From Ricordea florida (lineage: Eukaryota > Cnidaria > Anthozoa > Corallimorpharia > Ricordeidae), in assembly GCA_949710005.1 (NCBI GenBank), contig OX453272.1, positions 728,001 through 792,000 of the forward strand: 64,000 nt of DNA, in the 5' to 3' direction. The notes under the pieces were generated by a model that was given only the letters and a program-made list of their open reading frames with translations, had not been told where the DNA came from and did no database searches. Every line of letters begins with the position of its first letter. The stretch's first letter is position 1. Both the position numbers and the translations under genes were made by a program. Below are positions 22,401 through 37,000 of this stretch, one piece after another.

Positions 22401-23527
22401 AGATAAAAATGGCCGAAGGAAAACACCAGTTCCCAAGCTTCCTCGGATTTCTCTTCCTTATTTGGAAGAAGCCATTCAAAACAAAAACCACTGACCAAAA
22501 AACACTGCATTTGAACACATAACTCACTACACATCGACTACTTCACAAAACGTTGTGGAACCCTGAAAACAAAATTCCCAGACTTTTCACCGACTTTTTC
22601 AAGAACAAAGACTTTTCACGACTTTTTGCAAAATTCCCTCACTTTTCCATGACCTTGAAAAATTTTGTTCTTCCCTGACTTTTCTCTGACCGTGGCAACC
22701 CTGTGAACGTTTGGATAGGGGAATCCATATAAACTAAGGAGATTTAAAATCCTCCTTTGGTTCTTGGTCGCTAAAGGCCCTCTCAAAATGCTCCAAAAGC
22801 TAAGACGAGCATTCGAGTGTTAATGTGCATGGAACAGTGCCACTTGACATAGCGGTTTTAGTGTAAACGAAGTGGAGTGCTGCGATCGCCTACAGCCGCA
22901 TGCGAAATTATCCCCAATCGTTTCTCATTTCAAGGAGTACCTTCGCCTGACTTAGTACCTCCTTCTACACTTTCCCAAACCCTGGAAAATTTTTCCAACA
23001 AGCTCGCTAATGATCTAGTTTCAACTAGCCCACAAGGCAAACAATGCCAAGAGTACACATGGTACACACCTATTTTGGCACTTACCATTTTTGGTCGCCA
23101 AATATCTATTGTCCCTACTAAAGGATACTTGGCTCACTCCCAGCTTAGGGTTCGGTTTTTCTGGGTCAGGCCTGACCGATGGAACCTGGACAGGAACCGG
23201 TTGGACTTCGTCTGAAAACAACACAAACAATTGCGGATTTTTTCATTGTATACCGTTGAGTTTTCCAAGACGGAAGGGAACATTGAGCTTGGTACTCTGA
23301 GCTCTCAAAACTCTCGTATATTGACGTTGATTTCACTAACTAGAGACTTAAGAAGATGGCGTAGGAGCAAGCGGTACCTCTCGTGTTAGGATACACTTCC
23401 TGTTTTAATTTCCAGCACTCAATGTGGAAAGATGTTCTTTGACGGTGACTCAAAGATTTTATAGTGTTTTATTTCCATAAGGCACGCACACACTGCGGGA
23501 TTAACCCTTTCACTCCCAAGAGTGACT

Positions 23528-23572
<45 letters not shown>

Positions 23573-23641
23573 ATGGCGACCCCTTGGGAGTGAAAGGGTT
23601 AAAAACTATCTCCCTTAACCCTTTCACTCCCAAGAGTGACT

Positions 23642-23686
<45 letters not shown>

Positions 23687-24984
23687 ATGGCGACCCCTTG
23701 GGAGTGAAAGGGTTAAGGCAAGTTCAAAGATGATGAACCATAATACTTAAGACGTTGGTTCTTAACGACACAAAAAATTAACCAATATTTTCTCGATGTG
23801 GCCCTCACGGTATTTTTACGTACTAGAGGTTGGTTGGAGTGCAGTATCAACGACCGACTCGCGCTTTGCCCCGTATGGATTGAATCTAGACGTGCCCTGC
23901 CTACCAAAGAGATATTTCCACAAAAGCACGATGTTTAGGGAGCTATATAAGAAGTACTGTGATGGGCTAGTCCAACAGATCTAAAATTTTTCATCTGCGG
24001 ATAAAACAGTCCACCGAGGCCAGCAACTGGACAGTAGTTAAATTTGGTGGATATCTCGAGTAATAATAGTGTGGATATTTCAGCCCTTCAGTTAATTTTT
24101 TTCAAGTTGCCAGTGGCTAGCAAAAGGTTCAAGACAAATAAAATACAAATCGTATTTAACATTACACGTTCCAGATAATTTTGCTTTACTGACAGTTGCT
24201 CTGAACTGTAAATCCTCCTGGTGGCATAAGTTCCCCTCTGAGCAAAGGCGGTTTCATTTCTACTTCCTTGTAGACATTCTGATAACGAGGAAGAACAGAT
24301 GCACGGATTAAGAAGCGTTTCTATAGATACTACACATAAAAAAATGTGATGACCACATAGTCGCAAATTCGTAAACGCAAAACCGTGTACTAAAGACTTT
24401 TTCGTATGTAGATTTGATTATGATCTTCATTTACTATGCATCATTATATGACTAGAATAGTAGGCGCTCTCTGATTGGTTGCTGCTTTCTAGTAATGACC
24501 GGGAATTAAGAAATTTTTTCCAAAAGAAAAATTTTAAATATAGACAAAGATTATCTCATTTTTAAAGAAACTGTTTGCTCGGTCATTTCTGGTTTTGATA
24601 TCATGATGATGGTCAGGTGTGTTTCGGTTCAGTGAACATGACCTCGAATGACTTCTTTCGCGCGCATGCGGATATTGAAAAACCCTTCCGTTTTTTTTTC
24701 AGTGCTAAAATGGCCATGTGATAAGTAACTTATTATCCTCGTCCGTTCGCTCATTACAAGGAAATCTCGGACCTCGGCCTTGACGTATTACATCATGGCT
24801 TCGGTCTGAGATTTCCCTGTGATGACCTCACAACTGGTTAATAAGTAGTCTCTCTTGGACGATTGGTTGGTGAAATATTTTTAGTTTGTTTGTGGTTAAG
24901 CCTGATCTGATTTTAGTCACTGAATTAGTCCACCTTCATTAGCAATAGCAATCTATGAATGATGATTTATATCTTTGATTCACA

Positions 24985-25033
<49 letters not shown>

Positions 25034-28000
25034 TAGATATTATAAGGATAGATATTTATTTCATTAATTTCATGCAATTTTATTCCTATCAAATGTAAAT
25101 TCGTAAATTTTGAGATAATACTAGCTACGTTCACACGCCCAGTGTTTGTGATTAGGACCTGGCATTCAGGAGTTTTAAATTGCCATAATACTAGTCTGGG
25201 AGCAGAGACCGAAAAATACGAGTTTCGTTCAGCCATCCCCACAGAAAAGGTCTGAAACGGGCATTTAAGCACGCAATTAATAAACGAAAAACGATTAAAT
25301 TTAATGGAGACTTCGCAAACAAGTAGGTATCACCAGGTCATAACAAAGAACGTCACGTGACTGCCCACGTGAGCATTTTTGCTCAATGTTGGAAGAAAAT
25401 ATCTTTCAATATCGCAGGCAACTTTTTTGCGATTGTAACGGTTAAATTGGCCCGTGAGACAGGCTATCTGACCTTCCGGTAAGTTTTTTAATAGTATTTT
25501 AAGCTTGTTGAAACCAACATAAACACGAAAACACAGAAGAGCAGTGCATTTTAGGTTACGTATCAGTGAGATTTAGAGTAACATTAACGGGAAACGCCAA
25601 ATGGCGGACTCAAGTGGATATTTTCTCAATGTAGAAAATGATATTTAAACTTCAAAATTACTCTTATTGGTGAAGCTTCCTATTTTTGTAGAAGTAAAGG
25701 AAACTAAAAGATAAGTATAGGGAAAACTTGGTTACGTCCCCACTCTCGGTTTGCCGTAAAAGCGACTAAATCTCTCCATTAATAAGACCTAAACGTGAAA
25801 AACGTATAAACTAAAAGTATATATATTAAATTCCGTTCTATTTGAATGCCAATGGTTTCCTCTCATTGCTTGGTAAGACGTTTATCGAGTCTGGGGTCTA
25901 CGCAGCAGGAACATCAGCGCTGACGAAGGGCGAGTCTTACAACAGAGGAACCCGGGCACACATGCTAGCAATAGAGGTTTTTTACGACGGATGTGAAACA
26001 CTTTTGTTCCATGGTACGCAGGTAACACTGGCTTTCCACTCCATTACTGGTTGCGACTCAACTAGCGCCCTTGCCGGAATTGGTAAGAAAAAGGGATGGC
26101 AAGTGCTAGTCTAGGTCTTCTCGGTTCACAGCCAAATCTGAGTGATCACATCGTTGCCAAATGTGAAGGTTTCCTCTGTGGTCGTACCCAAGCTCTAAGA
26201 AGACTCTAGCACTTGAAACGTGTGAACTGTCAAACGTTCATTTGGAGAAAGGCTTTGACCGCAATCCAGCATCTTCCATAAAAGCAATGGATGGGTGAGA
26301 GACGGCCCCTCGCTGCAGCTGGTCTACATGACGAAGGAGCCAGCGCCGAGTAGCTTATTGAAACTGACCACGTGAACATGCAAAGGCGGATGTCAGAGTA
26401 ACTGCTTGTTTATCAAGTTCAGAGGCATGTTATTGCAAGGCCAGTATTGACGTGTGCAGGAACTCGCATGGAGTTCTTTTAGACTTTTCCAGTGATTCCG
26501 AGAACTCTGAGTCTGACCCTGATGATTTAGAGAATCCGTAGTTCAAACAGAAACAACTTTTTCGTTGAGATATATGGACGTGGATATTTGGTTTCCCACT
26601 AGAAATGAATGAATTGAGAATGAGTCATTCCAGTCTAAGCAAAGCAAGTTAGAGTAGCAAGGCTATTTCCAGGACTCACTTCCTTAGCTGTGAGGTGTGA
26701 AGCTCAATAAAGGATTAGACAAAAATTATTAATGTAAAAGCTATAGTGAACTCGCTCGCTGTTTCTTGAGTCTAAGGTGCCTAGAGCATCTTAGACTCTG
26801 TTATCGCCTGCGCGAGTCCGTTCGTGAACATTCCCGTCATTCGTAGCGACTCTCAATTTTGTCCCCATCATTTGCCATGGACTTGTGGACGTTGTGCAAG
26901 CGTTCGCATGTTTGTTCGCATGTCTATTCGAAAGTGCTTTGGTAAGTTCTGGGATCATAAAAATACCCGTCCGGTCGTCCGAGACAAGTAGATTTTCCTC
27001 TCGGACAAGTAACTTCCTCTCCTTAGTTGCCCCACGGGCAAGAGCCCAGGCAAGCCGTTCACCTACGAAATTTTTGATAACGACTTTGAAAAGTAAGGGT
27101 AAATTTTAGACTCAAGGATAATCACGTGTTAGATGTAACTTGACGAAAATTATAATTTATAGCGTTGTTTTGTCGATTGCGTGACGCGCGCTCATAGCTC
27201 AGAAGTGGTTGCCTAGCACGTGATCAAAATCAGCCTCGATCAAATTTCTTTCTAGGATTAAAAATGACCGCGTTGGGCACGAAAATCCTGTGTTCATTTC
27301 TTAAAATGTTAGCAAATTTCTGCGAGCATTTTCCAGTTTCTCTGTACGAAACCAAAGTCAACATCGATATATCAAAGTTGTAGAAATTGCACGCAAAAAG
27401 AAGCCGCATATTTCTACCGCGAACACGAAACCAGCATTTTTGACACTGTATTGGGAAAGTTGATAAAGGCGCAATCAGAGTGAATACAATGCAGGGTACA
27501 CACTACTTCAATGTGATTACAACAGTGTTCATTAATGTTAATTATTACAAACCGAACCACTTCATAAAAGTGGAATGAAGAAGTTAAAAATGTTGTGGAA
27601 GTATATTCTTTATACGCAATAGTTTTCCCAGTTCCCAATGTCTAATAACGGCCGTTTACGTTTGTATTAGTAAAGGCGTACATCGACCTTATAGACTGTG
27701 TACAAAGTCATGCATCGTAGAATCATGTACCCATTGGGTACCTATTTTTTTAACCTTGTTGTTTGTGTGATTAAAAAAACTGAAAAAAATTGTACACTTT
27801 GTAGTTTTTTGGTCACGTGGGCAGTCGCGTGACATTCATTATTATGACCTGGTCACATGCTATACCTTTACCTACTTGCTTGCATCAATTTTAATCGCAT
27901 TTCGCTCATTAATTGCGTACTTAATACAGTAGAGCTTGGAGTCGTTTCCATGCAAAGCTGTAGTTTGCGTGACAAAAAGCCCTGTAATTCGAAACGTATA

Positions 28001-31000
28001 CCACATTTTAGTTCTACGAATTACCTAGCTTAATTGGGAGGTCCTTCTCTATCAGAATCAAGTTTCACACCTTTTCTATGGCGATGGTTGAACGAAACTC
28101 GTATTTTTCGGTCTCTGCTCCCTGACTACAATAATAAAATAGTAAATTTAAATAATACTGAAAAAAAATTAACATCAAAATTTAAGAAAACAAATTAAAC
28201 TGGAATCTAAAAACTTATTAACATCAATGCAATAATAATATTGATAATATAAATATTAACAACAATAATAATAATGTCTGATAAATGATTTCTATCTTAG
28301 ATGAAGGCGGACAGGGGCCACTTAAAACATCAGATGAAACCTAAAAGCAGCTAAAAAAATATTTATATTTGTACGTAAATATCGCTATATAAACTATGTG
28401 TAAACTTAACTATAGCGTAAATTCCAAACGAAGCAGATTCATTCAATGCATGGCAGTTAAAATACGGCAGAAAAAGTGACCATCTTTTTTCAAAAGGCAA
28501 TCCATTTTCGAGTTCTTCACTTGCGCATATTATAAAGCGCGGGGGAGCTCAAGAAGCTAGCCATACAACGTGCCGTAACTACTTACCACAGAAGATGAGT
28601 CCACTGTGTGCGTATGGCAGTGTTCGGCAACGATCGTCCACGTGACATGGTTTAACACACGGCACTGTGGAACAAAACACGCTTCAGAAAACTCAGAGCC
28701 GGAGTCTTTCATGTTAGAGCTTTGACGTAGCTTCCCTACGATCTTGGCTGGCCATCATCAATTATTTATAAAGCAAGTTTGCGCGGGAGATTCAAATCAC
28801 GGAGACATTATCAGGGCCCCCAATAGGCCTCACCCCTTACGACGTCAACCGGATGCGAGCGCGCAATGAACTTTGGTCTTAGTAGTCACCAGAATATGAA
28901 AACAAATCCAAGATGGATGCCGAAGTTGAAGGTTCTGTTGACATTTTTTGTGTTTTGTTAGAGGCTGCGGAAAATAGTGTCAACACTGGCTTTTGTCAAA
29001 GCTCTAGTGTGGTTGGAAAAGAGTTTGACAAAGCATGCAGTGGAGAAGGGAGGGTTTTTTCCATCGACCGCAGCGCCTAATAGAGTGGAGCTGATGGTGG
29101 TTTCACATGTTGTGTACCTGGATGCTTTAACAATAAATAAATGGAAGAAAAGCCCAGAATCACAGAAGCTTAGAAAGAAGTGGAATCATCAGATATCTCG
29201 TAAGAATTTTTCTCCAACCTTAGGCCACAGAGTCTGCTCACAACATTTTCCAGGAGGCCGAAAAACATAGATGAATTGTTTTTTTTTTACCGATTATAGT
29301 ACCCAAAACAATTAAACCTACGTTAACAACACCAAGGCCAACGACGAAAGCCAGAAATAAAACTTCTGGCTGTCTAAAGAAAAACACTAAACGCAAACTT
29401 CTTTGAGAAACTGTTCAAACTGTTTCGCCGGATTGCACGAAGCAAACTTAACCTGAAGTCGAAAATTTGGATCCTTCGGCCTCACTGAGAGAGCAGGTTG
29501 AAACACTGAAGGCTGTAAACAACATGTTGAAATCTGAAAACGCTTGCCAGAAGAATGACATTAAGGTTCTGTGGAATTTGATGTAAGTTCAAGTTTAGAA
29601 ATTCCAACAAGGTATACAGAAGTGCAGCAACATGTTTACAACATCCCCCCCTGTCCTGCTTCACTTCTGCAACACTTCGCATATTCACATCTCCGCTTTC
29701 CTGATTCAGATGCACATAAACTAAATACGGGATGCTCTTCATTGATGCACTATCTCTAGCTTTTACAAAAATAACCGAGGTTTAGCAACGGTGTTTGCCT
29801 TGACAACTATGTTTCTCACATGGCCCTCTTTCCATAACCCATAGCCTTTTTTCATGTTGCGGTAAGCATTTGGAGCGATCTTATCCGGCATTGTTCGGTT
29901 GTTCTTGACTAGTTTGTTTTCCAGCTTCGCATGGCTAAATGATGGCAAGTCTTTTCAAGATTTTTTCAGCCTCTACTATCGCTATGCAAAGATTCATCAT
30001 CGACAGTACTGTCCACGGCGGATTCATGTGATCCGTCAGCCGCTTGAATTTTGCAAGAAATAACATTTGGTATGTGTCCCTAAGCTTCAACGTAATCCAA
30101 GCAGGCGTTTTCTTCATAACTTCGGTCCTCAAGGATATTGCAACCCCTCCAGTTCATTAAAGCAACAGTCGAAACACGCCATATTGAAGCTGTTATGCAA
30201 TATGCGTGACTACTAAGACCAAAGTTCATTGCGCGCTCGAATCCGGTTGACGTCATAAGGGGTAAGGTCTATTACAAAAGTAAGAACGCCATTTTGCTGA
30301 AATGATCGACGAGATTTGCCTCTTACTCGCTTTACAGAGTGCGAAGTATAAAAACACAGCGGGATTTTTCACAAACTACGACAATTTCAGTATGGTAAAA
30401 CCTATGCATTAGTATTCAGAGGCATTTCGTTGCTTCTGAGAAACTGATAAAGAAAGCATTCGAAAATGGCGCCGGACTCATCCATCAACTCGTTTGATAA
30501 CTCGATTTTCGTACTCGTTAATGTACGGCGCCCTGTTAGTGCCATACGCGCGCGCTACAGCATCACAATGTTGATGTAATCTTTTTCCCTCTGGCGAACA
30601 TTTTCTTACCTTTGGCGCGACTTTTTTTTCGTTGCACGACCTTTTTTCTGCTGGCGCGACTTTTATATTGTTTGCGCGATTTTGTTTTTTGGCTGGGGCG
30701 ACTTTTTTTTATAAATTCAAATAATTTTTTGTAAATCGTGACGAGAAAGAAGACATCCAAAAAATAAATAAATACATGTAAGATATTTTCCGGGCTGGGT
30801 CGGTCCTTATGGGAAAAAAACTGTGCCCTCAAGAGGTCGGGCAGAGTTTTTCTCATACGGACCTTCCGCCAGGTAAATAACATATATATTTAACTATAAA
30901 ACATAAAAGCTGAAAACCTGTTACCTTTTCATCAAAGCTGCCTATCGCCAGGAACTGACTGGACGGAGACCAGCACACACACTTAATACCCAAGGCAAAC

Positions 31001-34000
31001 TCGTACGCACTGTACCTTGACAGGCAACGCCCATCCACCGAGTAAAGAAACAATCCGTACTAAAAAATAATGGGTGTACAGTAGAAAGCAATTATCCTTA
31101 GAATAACTGGGAAAACAGACTTCAAGGCCAATGATTCAAAACACAGCCACTAGAACGGGATCATAAGACAGTCCAAGCTCTCGTAAGACACTACCTCGGG
31201 AATTCGAAAAAGTGGTCATAACTGGAGCTGGTTGCTCGCAAGAGCGCTTTCTTGTAAGCGAACACAGGATGAAACAACAGCCTGGTCTGGTCTCTTACTA
31301 GAACTTTACTTTAATTAGCGCAAGATTGCACAGTAAAAAGAAATAGTCCTAGCAGCTGTAATATCAAAAAATTGCTACATTATAAAATGTACAGCTAACT
31401 CATCCACAAAGATTGAAAACTTGTTGAAAGTGTTGAGTAATGTGAATCAGACTCTTTGAGGGGCCGCTTGCGAGAACTTAAAAACAAAGGAAAAGACCAG
31501 TTGGTAACTGTCAAAAGTAGTCGCGGAGGCGTAAGGAAGCGGTAGCTAAAGAGGCCCTTCGTTACTTAACAAATATTCGCCTAAGGCGATGTGATTATCG
31601 GTGAATATTCACCGATAACCACAGAGCCTGAGGCAAATAAGTTTTAGTATAAATGCACAGGTGTTATTTCAGAAAAAGGAAAGAAAAAGCATTGTACAAC
31701 ACGAAAACATTTTATTTCATCAAAAGCGCGCGAACGACTGGCAGCCATTTTGTTCGTCGAGGTGATTATCGGGCTGATAATCCGTGATAGCGAACCAATC
31801 AGAGCGCGCGATTTTGTATAATCACCTGAGCATTTATACTGCAGAGTTTTTGTGTTTGAACGGGACTTCAGAAAGGTAGTGGTAACTAGAGCTGGTCGCT
31901 TACGAGAGAGGTTGGTGTTATTATTGTGATCTTTGCGTCGTACACTACGAAGCTACAATACGAAGGTGACTTAATTATTGGAAATAGAATAAATGGAGGA
32001 CATAACAGGTGGAGCGAAGATATGGATCTTATATTCCAGTGATGCAAACAATATTTTACAAACAAGCGTAACAAGCACATAAAATATTGCTTTCATCGCA
32101 AAAAGATAAAAACTAGTACACATCTTCCAGCACACCCAGGGGCCTGTTGTTCGACGGCCGATTAGCGCTAACCCACGGTTAAATTTTAACATGGGTTTCT
32201 TTTCCTCTTGTTAAAAAGCGTTTTCTCCGATAACTTTCTTCTATTTTATTCAGAGCACACAATCATCACATTGTATTGAAAAAGAATTATACTGAATGTG
32301 CTTTTCAAGCCCTCGTATCTGCATTTAAATTTCGCACCCTGGGTTTCCTTAACCATGCTTCGAACAACCCGGTCCTGTAGTTTGTACTTTACTTATAGTT
32401 AAATAGACAAAAAAATCTTCCGCTTGCCCTCGCGAAATCTATCAGGAAAGCTTAGGCCATAACGTCATCAATATGTTGACGTGTGAGGATATGGAAAATA
32501 AGTCCCCGGACGTAATTTCGTAAGAATATTACGACAGGTGTACATGCATTTTTCCAGTAAAATCCTCATGTCTAAATGATAAAATGATAAATGTTGAGTA
32601 AACAAGGAACAAATGCACTTGCCTGTAATCTACATGAATTAAGTCTCCAAAGTATTGGGATCAATGTCAGTATCTGGTCAACTGTGCACTTACCCCTCCC
32701 CTAACCAAACAAGTTATAATAAGTTGAAAAAACTGGTTTTAATGTTGGGTTAGGGGAGGGGTAGGTGCACAGTTGCCCAGATACTGACATTGATCCAAAG
32801 TATCAATATGAAAGATGAAAAGTGAGCAATAGTTTCTTACCCTGAGTACGGAGTCCCAGACACAAAGAACTCTGCCATCTGGCGACCACACTAGGTCAGC
32901 AAGATCCTTAGTTTCCACTTCAAAACGCTGTTAAGGCATCAAACTTTACAATTAGTAACCATTGGTACATACATTTTCTACTTTTTTTTCCCTTCATTCA
33001 TAAATCTTTTTAAAACAATATGTGGCACTAGTCCTACAGGTACAAGCTTGTGCAGTACTTAACACAATTTTGCACTCAAAACCATTTGATTGCCTATAAC
33101 TAATGGTGTAATAAAGAATGGCAAAAATGATGGTTTACACTAAGTTCCAAATTCTTCAGATTTTTTTCTCCTTTTTTTCACTTGTACCTTCAGCAGCTGC
33201 CAGGTTGTGCAGGTAAATATACTGATACAGTCTTTGCAGTTTCTCCTTCCTGCTAAGGCCATGTACTTCCCATCTGCACTGAAATCCAGTCCTGAAATAC
33301 ATGTACATATACAAGTGATCAATATGTTTGATCAGCATGTACATTATATCATTACTTTAGGTATTGTACAGAATTTGTACATGTTCTTGGCTAATGATTT
33401 AAAGATAACAGGTCAACAAGAAAGTAAATCTAACTAAAATTGAACTGAAGACTATGCAGTAAAGAAAAATAATAGTATGATCTTATACATGTAATTAACT
33501 ATAAAACTTCAACTTATCACTTAACAGTATTTAAACCATATTTCTGCCTTACTCTACAGTATTTCTATCTTATGTAACTGAGATATTGCTGTGTATTGTG
33601 CTGCAACCATTTCAATACTAGTGGTCAAATTTCTGTGTTCTCTAATGTATCAAGAATTCAGAAAAAATAATCATTTTCCCTTACCTGCATTTGCATGTTT
33701 AGGATCTTTGATGTAGATCACTGATTTGCTCACCAAGGACCACACAGAAATTCTCAACTAGTAAAAAAAAACCTTACATGCCAAGAGCATACTAATAATT
33801 TACATCAGTTAAATCTTTAAAAGAATAGTAATCTCACTTTAAAACTGTGAGTCTCACTGTAATTTAAATAATGATACTCTTAAGCTGCAACCAGCAGAAG
33901 AAATAATTATGTAAGAAGAAAGAATTGCCAGAGAACTGGACACCAGGTCAAAATGGGAGGTGCAGAGGGGTGGGAGCGGGGAGCAAAAAAAAACAGAGGG

Positions 34001-37000
34001 GCTGTGGACATCATTGGGAAAAAGTGGACTTATTAGACCCACCCCTCCCCCTGTCATCACCCTTTCATGAACAGCTCCACCCCTTGACCTGTTAATTAAA
34101 TCGGACCAATAAATTTTGAGCAATAAATGACTTGTTTAATTGGCTACAAGTATCAGTTTCAAAACAACATGTGTACCATTTCCAATCTGCACATGTGTTC
34201 AGTGTTGAGGATGTCATCTGAGACAACTTCTTCAACTCCAAAAAACCCGCCAAAATTCAAGCGGTCCTTCCGATTTTTGCAGGATATGCACCTGCTCCTT
34301 CCCAATTCGTCTGGGGATTTTTGGCAAGACAAGTTACATCTCTACAGAAAATTTATTTGTTGAGCCAAAACAAGAAGATGTGATAGGGTGAAAGCTTGCA
34401 GATGTCTTGCTTGATATTGGCATTAGATTTGATGAAGACCAGCTTCTTTCAAGCAGAGTGTGCACATCTTGTGCATCAAAAGCCAGAAGTGCAGCAAGCA
34501 GGGTTGAGTTTATCAAGAAATGTTTACCCTGCCAGACAGAAGGTGAAGGGAAGGCAGCGATTCAAAAGAAGGTCATCTTCGGCTCACACTTTCTCTGCAA
34601 GACAAAAATTGTATCGCTTGAGTGATTCGCCATAAACGCAACAATGCGAGGAAAACTTCCCAAAATGATAACAGCCTCAGGCAAAGAGGTATATTTCTTC
34701 CAACTGTAGTTTGACTACAAGTTCCATGATCCTCAAGTCTTACCATTGATGAGGAAATCCATTGTCTCGCTGATATTGGGTCACGTATGCAGGTTGAAAA
34801 TGAAAATTAGCCTAAATCATCTGCAAAGGTGGCGATTTTAAAAGATAACAAGTTTTGTGGGGATAGTTTCTAAAGAAACTGGTGCTGCGTCGGTGGGAAA
34901 TTGAAACACAAGAAATTGGATAAATCAAACGAGTTGATTAAGTAAGTTATACCACCGTAAGGTGAATGGGAGGTGCTGACGTTTCGAGCGTTAGCCCTTC
35001 GTTGGAGCGAATGAGAGGATTGTGGGTTACGTACAATTTATATAGAGAAGTTTGGAGCCCTGCTATTGGTGGAACCATAGCAATGTGTGAATGGAAGTGA
35101 ATAAATTAGATGAATGATTAAATGAATGAGAAACGTTCGTTGATACCGTGGGGATTAAGAGAACCGAGTTGGAAGATAAACTTCTGTTCTAGGTTTTTAC
35201 GGCTTTCCATGTTGCCCTGATGCACGGAAAGTCCACATACTGCCATGTTGTGAGTTGAGTGGTTAGGTAGATTAAAGTGTCGCGCTACAGGTTTAGATGC
35301 ATCTTTGTCATTTCGTTCGATGTCACGCAGATGTTCGCGGAAACGGTCACCTAATCTCCTTCCGGTCTCGCCGATGTATATCTTCTTGCATAAGGTGCCA
35401 ATGTTATATATTGCATAAAATGCACCTTATGCAAGAAGATATACATCGGCGAGACCGGAAGGAGATTAGGTGACCGTTTCCGCGAACATCTGCGTGACAT
35501 CGAACGAAATGACAAAGATGCATCTAAACCTGTAGCGCGACACTTTAATCTACCTAACCACTCAACTCACAACATGGCAGTATGTGGACTTTCCGTGCAT
35601 CAGGGCAACATGGAAAGCCGTAAAAACCTAGAACAGAAGTTTATCTTCCAACTCGGTTCTCTTAATCCCCACGGTATCAACGAACGTTTCTCATTCATTT
35701 AATCATTCATCTAATTTATTCACTTCCATTCACACATTGCTATGGTTCCACCAATAGCATGGCTCCAAACTTCTCTATATAAATTGTACGTAACCCACAA
35801 TCCTCTCATTCGCTCCGACAAAGGGCTAACGCTCGAAACGTCAGCACCTCCCATTCACCTTACGGTGGTATAACTTACTTAATCAACTCGTTTGATTTAT
35901 CCAATTTCTTGTGATTTTAAAAGATAGTCAGATTCAGGATATCAGAAGCCCAAAAGATAAAGAAAGTTCAGATTTGATAAATATATGTTTTCAAAATTGG
36001 AGTGCAGTAGTGCACATTGTATTCAGAATGAAGGAAATTCCAGAGGACCTGCAGCATCCAGAAAGTCTTCTGCTGTCCAAACACTAGTTTGAAATTGGCC
36101 CCACCAATCAACTGAAGTACGTCTTCGTTTGTAGACAAAACATTAAAAGGAATCCACAGCTCTTCCATCTCTTGTATTTGATAGTTCATGATGCTTTTCA
36201 GCATGGAAACCATGAGAACAAGGGGTTCATTAGGCATCGGAGATCGGTGAATTCTCCAGCTACTACGAAGAATTCTCCGGTCAAATTTAGATGGCCTGAG
36301 CTAGTTTTAAATTCAGACATGGAGCGCTTTCAGAATATTCTCCTGTTACTTTACACAATTCTTCTTCCGCTACAATTCTTATTGGAAACCCTGTGAGAAC
36401 AACAACATTTTGATAAAGTTGCACCTCCATGGCCGATGCGAAGAGCTGTAACATTGGGCTTCTTTCCAAAGCAGGGTAGCAGAATTGCTATGAAATCCTT
36501 TGACCGAAGTAGGTAAATGTATAATAGCCACATTTTGTTTATCTTTGACTTTGAGCGACAAAACAGGTGGAAATTTCTCCAAACAGGAATTGATCGGCCG
36601 TTCCACCACCAATTTCACAACATGAACACAACATGTCAAGTGTTGACAACTGCTGTAACCACAAGATGTGCCAGGAGGCAATCATGATTGGTCATTGTCA
36701 AGGTGACAAAACTTTTGTTGCCTTTTAACCAATTTTGGAGAAACGGGGAATTCTGGAGACATGGGAGAATTCACTTTTTTTCCAAAGATGTCCACAGCCC
36801 CTCTATTTTTCTCGCTCCCCATCCCCATCGCCTTTGCCTCACAATTAGCGCTGGTGTCTAGTTCTCTGGTGATTCTTTCTCCACATTCAATGATCGAAGA
36901 AAAGTAAGAAAAAATAGATGGCTGTGAACAGCTAAGTCTACTGAAAAACATTTTCTGTCTCTACAGCTTTCTTGTTAGTTTCTCATCTCATAAATGTACA

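Larger units (their letters stand above)
28822..30273. mobile_element. Decayed DNA transposon with THAP and SWIM traces
   Basis: Inverted ends of about 63 bp are nearly identical. The left contains CCTTACGACGTCAACCGGAT and GCGCGCAATGAACTTTGGTC; the right contains GACCAAAGTTCATTGCGCGC and ATCCGGTTGACGTCATAAGG. Inside are a THAP-like fragment on the + strand (about 28977-29270) and a SWIM-like fragment on the - strand (about 29482-29742). Both are broken. Confidence 0.8.
34848..35912. mobile_element. Penelope-like palindromic element with GIY-YIG domain
   Basis: This 1,065-bp insertion has exact 14-bp flanking duplications, GATTTTAAAAGATA (34834-34847 and 35913-35926). Two near-perfect inverted arms meet at about 35397-35410. 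Each arm ends in CCACCGTAAGGTG-type repeats and the conserved CTAACGCTCGAAACGTCAGC motif. Each arm encodes the C-terminal GIY-YIG endonuclease part of a Penelope-like retroelement; no reverse transcriptase remains. An inverted dimer fits the tandem or inverted partial copies typical of Penelope elements. Confidence 0.85.
33885..36935. mobile_element. DNA transposon remnant interrupted by a Penelope-like element
   Basis: The left end (about 33885-34030: GAAAGAATTGCCAGAGAACT, GAGGGGCTGTGGACATCATT) is inverted relative to the right end (about 36735-36935: AAAGATGTCCACAGCCCCTC, AGTTCTCTGGTGATTCTTTC). Coding traces lie at 34200-34640. The palindrome at 34848-35912 was inserted later, as shown by its own target duplication. 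Confidence 0.7.

Noticed and set aside
30563..30883. Lys/Arg/Ser-rich 106-aa minus-strand ORF
   Set aside because: It translates a degenerate pyrimidine-rich repeat tract next to a WRAP73 exon.
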